The translations under genes and the position numbers were made by a program. Shown in pieces: positions 58,230-61,298 of a stretch of 61,298 nt of DNA. Below the pieces are notes generated by a model that was not told the origin of the DNA, did no database searches, and saw only the letters and a program-made list of their open reading frames with translations. How positions within the stretch are numbered: position 1 is the stretch's first letter; each line of letters opens with the position of its first letter. This DNA is from Bacteriovoracaceae bacterium (GTDB taxonomy: Bacteria; Bdellovibrionota; Bacteriovoracia; Bacteriovoracales; Bacteriovoracaceae): assembly GCA_947441615.1 (NCBI GenBank), contig CANEUH010000023.1:1-61298 (forward strand). Direction: 5' to 3'.

Positions 58230-58613
58230 ATGAAGTTTTTCATCTTGATACTTCTTTTATCGAGCTCAGTGTTCGCGTCAAACTGGGATGAACTCGATAC
58301 GAAAACGACGTATAAACTTTCACAGTCTTTTCAACTACCTCAAACAGAAAGAAGTGGCTCCATCCTTGAATTAGTCAGAGGTCAAGAATTTGAGCTCAAA
58401 GAAATCCTTCCTCTAGAGATTCCTGGTGCACTTCTAACTCTTTATATCTTTGACTATCCCAAGTGCTCTGGAATAGACATGAAAACAGAAATGGAAATTA
58501 TACCAGTCGACGGCACATCTCCTGTTGTTGAAGTGGGAGCGCTAGTTGAAAAATGTGAACTACAAATATACTTGGAAACCAAAGATTTAGATTCAAATAG
58601 CTTATTCGAATAA
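58230..58613 (+). CDS. Secreted protein, function unknown (127 aa)
   Basis: Signal peptide of 16 residues (MKFFILILLLSSSVFA). The mature part of about 110 residues has a beta-rich pattern with two cysteines (YPKCSGID and LVEKCELQ) that could pair. GGAGG lies 8 bases before the ATG. It is 8 bases upstream of proS on the same strand, so it may be cotranscribed. No family recognised. Confidence 0.72.
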   Translation: MKFFILILLLSSSVFASNWDELDTKTTYKLSQSFQLPQTERSGSILELVRGQEFELKEILPLEIPGALLTLYIFDYPKCSGIDMKTEMEIIPVDGTSPVVEVGALVEKCELQIYLETKDLDSNSLFE

Positions 58614-58621
58614 AGGATTTC

Positions 58622-60349
58622 ATGCGACTCTCACAAGGTTATTGGCAAACATTAAAAGAAACTCCGTCTGATGCTGATGTTGTCTCTCAGCAGCTTATGA
58701 TGAGGGCCGGGCTCATGTTTAAAACGGGGGCAGGTTTATACACTTATTTACCTATGGCCTTTCGTTCTTTAAAAAAAGTCGAAAAAATCATTCGTGAGGA
58801 ATTGGATAAAATTAATTGCTTTGAAGTGACTATGCCAGTTGTAACTCCTGCCGAGCTTTGGCAGGAATCAGGACGCTGGGACGGCATGGGTGGGCAGATG
58901 CTAAAGGCAAAAGATCGTGCTGAACGTGAAGTTTGCATTAGCCCAACCAATGAAGAAACTGTCACAGATCTATTTAAAAAAACGGTGAATTCTTATAAGC
59001 AGCTTCCTGTGTGTTTGTATCAAATTAATACTAAGTTTAGAGATGAGATACGTCCCCGTTTTGGCCTTTTGCGTGCTCGTGAATTCACCATGAAAGATGG
59101 TTATTCCTTTCACATCGATAAGGCTTCCTTGGATAAGTTTTATGATGAGATCTATATTGCTTACGAAAATATTTTTAGACGGATGGGACTAGAGTTCATT
59201 GCTGTTGAGGCCGATGGTGGTGCCATGGCCGGAGGTGGAGCAAAAACTCACGAGTTCCAAGTTGTGGCCGATAATGGAGAGGATTACGTGGTAACGGTTC
59301 CTCGGACAAAATTTGCCGCCAATATTGAGAAAGCGATCACAACAAGAAAAAATTTAGCCTCGGCTCCCCAAATAGCTCTGGAAAAATTCTCAACTCCCAA
59401 CCAGAAAACTTGTGAGGAGGTTTGCCACGCCCATGGTTTCCAGATAACTCAAAGTTTAAAGTCTATTGTGATGAATGCCATTATTAATGGGAAAGATCAG
59501 TATTTCATGGTGATGCTTTTGGGTGACGATAATTTAAATGAAGTTAAATTTAAAAATAAAGTAAATGCTGAACATATTCGTCCTGCCCAACAGAATGAAC
59601 TTGATCTTTTGGGACTTGTGAAAGGTTTTATGGGTCCAACCACAACGGCAGAATTAAAAATTGTTTTTGATGAATCGATTGATATGAATGCTTCCTATGT
59701 TGTTGGTGCCAATGAACCAGACTTTCACTTAAAGGGATTTGTTCCTTCAAGAGACACGAAGGCCAAACACTTTAGGGCCGACATGAGGATGACAAAAGAG
59801 GGCGACTTCATTGGAGATGATCAAATTGTTCTCAAAAAGGGCATTGAGGTTGGTCATATTTTCCAACTTGGGGACAAATACACAAAGAGCATGAAAGTGA
59901 CTGTCTTAAATGATAAGGGCCAAGCCGTAACACCAATTATGGGTTGTTATGGCATTGGGGTGACTCGTGTTCTCGCCTCTGCAATTGAGCAAAATAACGA
60001 TAAAGATGGAATCATTTGGCCAGCATCGATTGCTCCTTATGATGTGTACCTCTGTTTTATTGGTAAAACACCAGAAACAAAAACTCTCGCTGAGGAATTA
60101 AATCTAGAAATTAAAAAAGCAGGTTTAGAGACTCTTTTTGATGACCGCCAATTGGGTCCAGGTCAAATGTTTAAGGACGCTGATCTCATTGGATTACCTA
60201 TCAGGGTTGTTCTTGGAGAAAGGGATTACCAAGCAACTGGCGAGATTGAAGTTAAAATCAGAAAAAACGGTGAAACACTTAAAGTGAAGAAAGAAGAACT
60301 AATACCTACATTACAGAAGAAATTACAAGAGTTGGGAAAATGGCTTTAG
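58622..60349 (+). CDS. proS: Prolyl-tRNA synthetase (bacterial type)
   Basis: Class II synthetase with motif 1 region (GAGLYTYLPMAFRSLKKVEKIIREELD), motif 2 (FRDEIRPRFGLLRAREFTMKDGYSF) and motif 3 (PIMGCYGIGVTR). The INS editing domain (about 235-385) and the anticodon-binding domain (APYDVYLC...) make it the bacterial form, 575 residues. It overlaps rlmB by 10 bases. Confidence 0.97.
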   Translation: MRLSQGYWQTLKETPSDADVVSQQLMMRAGLMFKTGAGLYTYLPMAFRSLKKVEKIIREELDKINCFEVTMPVVTPAELWQESGRWDGMGGQMLKAKDRAEREVCISPTNEETVTDLFKKTVNSYKQLPVCLYQINTKFRDEIRPRFGLLRAREFTMKDGYSFHIDKASLDKFYDEIYIAYENIFRRMGLEFIAVEADGGAMAGGGAKTHEFQVVADNGEDYVVTVPRTKFAANIEKAITTRKNLASAPQIALEKFSTPNQKTCEEVCHAHGFQITQSLKSIVMNAIINGKDQYFMVMLLGDDNLNEVKFKNKVNAEHIRPAQQNELDLLGLVKGFMGPTTTAELKIVFDESIDMNASYVVGANEPDFHLKGFVPSRDTKAKHFRADMRMTKEGDFIGDDQIVLKKGIEVGHIFQLGDKYTKSMKVTVLNDKGQAVTPIMGCYGIGVTRVLASAIEQNNDKDGIIWPASIAPYDVYLCFIGKTPETKTLAEELNLEIKKAGLETLFDDRQLGPGQMFKDADLIGLPIRVVLGERDYQATGEIEVKIRKNGETLKVKKEELIPTLQKKLQELGKWL

Positions 60350-61098
60350 AATTTGATCTTATTTTTGGTCTCCACAGTATCGCTGCGGCCCTTACAAATA
60401 CGAGGAGAGTTCATCAAAAACTAGTTGCCACTGATGAAGGATTAGCTGAACTCCAAAGAAAACACAGAATCAACCCAAAGAATCTCAATGTTAAAATTGA
60501 GATTCTTTCTTCACATTCATTACAAGAGCAGGCAAAAAAACTTTGCATGCACATGGATTTAGAATTTACGAGAGTTCCATCGGGTGTGTATTTGCAGACT
60601 TCACCCTTAGAAACCTTCACCATTCAAGAGTTTTTAAATGATCCCAATGCCCGTCTCCTCGCCTTAGATCAGATCACCGATGTCCATAATGGAGCGGCGA
60701 TCTTAAGAACGGCATGCTTTTATGGTGTTACAGGTGTTCTTATTCCCTCAGAAAAATCATTTGGTTTGACTCCCTCTTTTTATCGAATAGCCTCGGGAGC
60801 TGTTGAATATGTAAACCTAATCAGGGTTAATTCTTTAAGCCGAGCCGTGGGTCAGATGAACGATGCTGGATTCACAACCGTAGGATTATCAGAACATTCT
60901 ACTGAAAATCTTGGACCAGAAGAATTAAGGGCCCAAAAGAAAATATGTTTGCTGCTGGGAGCCGAAGAAACGGGACTTTCCAATGCTGTCGCAAGGTTAG
61001 TTAAAAAAAATCTCTCTTTACCCTCACAAGGTAACATCAAATCTCTTAATGTTTCATCGGCAGCCGCTATTGCCATGGAAAAATGTTTTGGAATCTAG
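60340..61098 (+). CDS. rlmB: TrmH/SpoU-family rRNA 2'-O-methyltransferase (RlmB-like)
   Basis: N-terminal substrate-binding domain (FDLIFGLHSIAAALTN) followed by the SPOUT knot: LLALDQITDVHNGAAILRTACFYGVTGVLIP, LLLGAEETGLSNAVARL and LSLPSQGNIKSLNVSSAAAIAME. In E. coli RlmB methylates G2251 of 23S rRNA. 252 residues is normal. Its start lies inside proS. The specific target is inferred. Confidence 0.85.
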   Translation: MALEFDLIFGLHSIAAALTNTRRVHQKLVATDEGLAELQRKHRINPKNLNVKIEILSSHSLQEQAKKLCMHMDLEFTRVPSGVYLQTSPLETFTIQEFLNDPNARLLALDQITDVHNGAAILRTACFYGVTGVLIPSEKSFGLTPSFYRIASGAVEYVNLIRVNSLSRAVGQMNDAGFTTVGLSEHSTENLGPEELRAQKKICLLLGAEETGLSNAVARLVKKNLSLPSQGNIKSLNVSSAAAIAMEKCFGI

Positions 61099-61109
61099 CT
61101 TAAAAAAGC

Positions 61110-61138
61110 TTGAAATTCTAAGGCCTAAACATTATAAA
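61110..61138 (+). promoter_or_regulatory. Promoter of tRNA-Thr
   Basis: TTGAAA (61110-61115), exactly 17 bases, then TATAAA (61133-61138). A leader of about 28 bases would precede the tRNA. Confidence 0.7.
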
Positions 61139-61172
61139 TTTCAAACCTCACGATTTCATCGTTGATGTATGG

Positions 61173-61248
61173 GCTGCTCTAGCTCAGTTGGTAGAGCAAC
61201 GGTTTTGTAAACCGTAGGTCGCAGGTTCGACTCCTGTGAGCAGCTCCA
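61173..61248 (+). tRNA. tRNA-Thr (TGT)
   Basis: Acceptor GCTGCTC pairs with GAGCAGC; anticodon stem ACGGT/ACCGT with loop TTTGTAA gives anticodon TGT. D and T arms fold normally (GGTTCGA T loop). Discriminator is T and CCA is encoded (61246-61248). In related bacteria this position often starts a tRNA-tuf cluster; the window ends before that can be seen. Confidence 0.97.
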
Positions 61249-61298
61249 TTTAATTAACTGCAACTTCTTCGGATGTTGCGAACGTGTGAACCGGCGTG

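Noticed and set aside
1..61298. CRISPR arrays, insertion sequences, prophage genes or toxin-antitoxin pairs
   Set aside because: No regularly spaced repeats, transposase or phage-type genes, or small toxin-antitoxin gene pairs were recognised.

Overview
This window looks like a chromosomal segment of a Bdellovibrionota bacterium, most likely a Bacteriovorax/Peredibacter-type relative. That placement is inferred from gene content and could be wrong. The evidence is a moderately AT-rich, compact, mostly core gene set with a Gram-negative outer membrane (lpxC, bamD, an LptM-like lipoprotein, outer-membrane barrels, TonB), polar-flagellum genes with csrA-fliW, AgmK-type amino-sugar salvage (amgK-murU), a deoxynucleoside kinase, a fused isobutyryl-CoA mutase (icmF) and a sigma-54 activator. 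I see no phage, insertion sequence, CRISPR array or rRNA.

Layout. 1-1130: tail of one gene and a secreted protein with its terminator. 1130-6289 (minus): a long operon running barrel protein, LptM-like lipoprotein, folK, acyl-CoA dehydrogenase, etfB, etfA and a DUF374 acyltransferase. 6419-12464 (mostly plus): deoxynucleoside kinase, LysM lipoprotein, M48-like pseudo-peptidase, amgK, murU and small membrane or lipoproteins. 12517-13619 (minus): an endonuclease-IV-like TIM barrel and a BFD-like [2Fe-2S] protein. 13802-20496 (plus): a second M48-like pseudo-peptidase, a CHASE2 histidine kinase, an NtrC-type regulator, lspA, lgt and an S26-like membrane protein. 20558-21832: two tandem barrel paralogues. 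21839-29489: ferredoxin, icmF with its cobalamin adenosyltransferase, FHA protein, glutaredoxin 2, an A-type Fe-S carrier and a YgfZ-TPR fusion. 29476-33116: an HExxH-family protein directly behind tRNA-Asn, a small unknown protein, AstA and an unknown partner. 33171-36943: BatE-like, cNMP-binding, AI-2E-type, bamD and TPR genes. 37014-46097 (minus): flgF-G-A-H-I-J-M-N-K-L, csrA and fliW. 46286-51254: xseB, PBP1A, a diguanylate cyclase and TonB. 51305-54111 (minus): folD-gcvT-gcvH. 54189-61248: a small membrane ORF, ruvC-ruvA-ruvB, lpxC, proS, rlmB and tRNA-Thr.

How the parts fit together. Acyl-CoA dehydrogenase plus ETF feed electrons from acyl-CoA oxidation, and IcmF with its adenosyltransferase interconverts branched and straight C4 acyl-CoAs. 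AmgK-MurU and the deoxynucleoside kinase fit salvage of wall sugars and nucleosides. The 13802-20496 block links an envelope sensor and sigma-54 regulator to lipoprotein maturation and two apparently inactive protease-like membrane proteins. The IscA-type carrier sits next to the YgfZ fusion, a pairing that makes sense for Fe-S maintenance.

The most unusual items are the HExxH-family gene six bases behind a tRNA with no ribosome-binding site, three protease-fold proteins lacking catalytic residues, the YgfZ-TPR fusion, two hairpins that sequester Shine-Dalgarno sequences, and two terminator-like hairpins lying inside the first codons of genes. All calls come from reading the sequence by eye; no database search was run.
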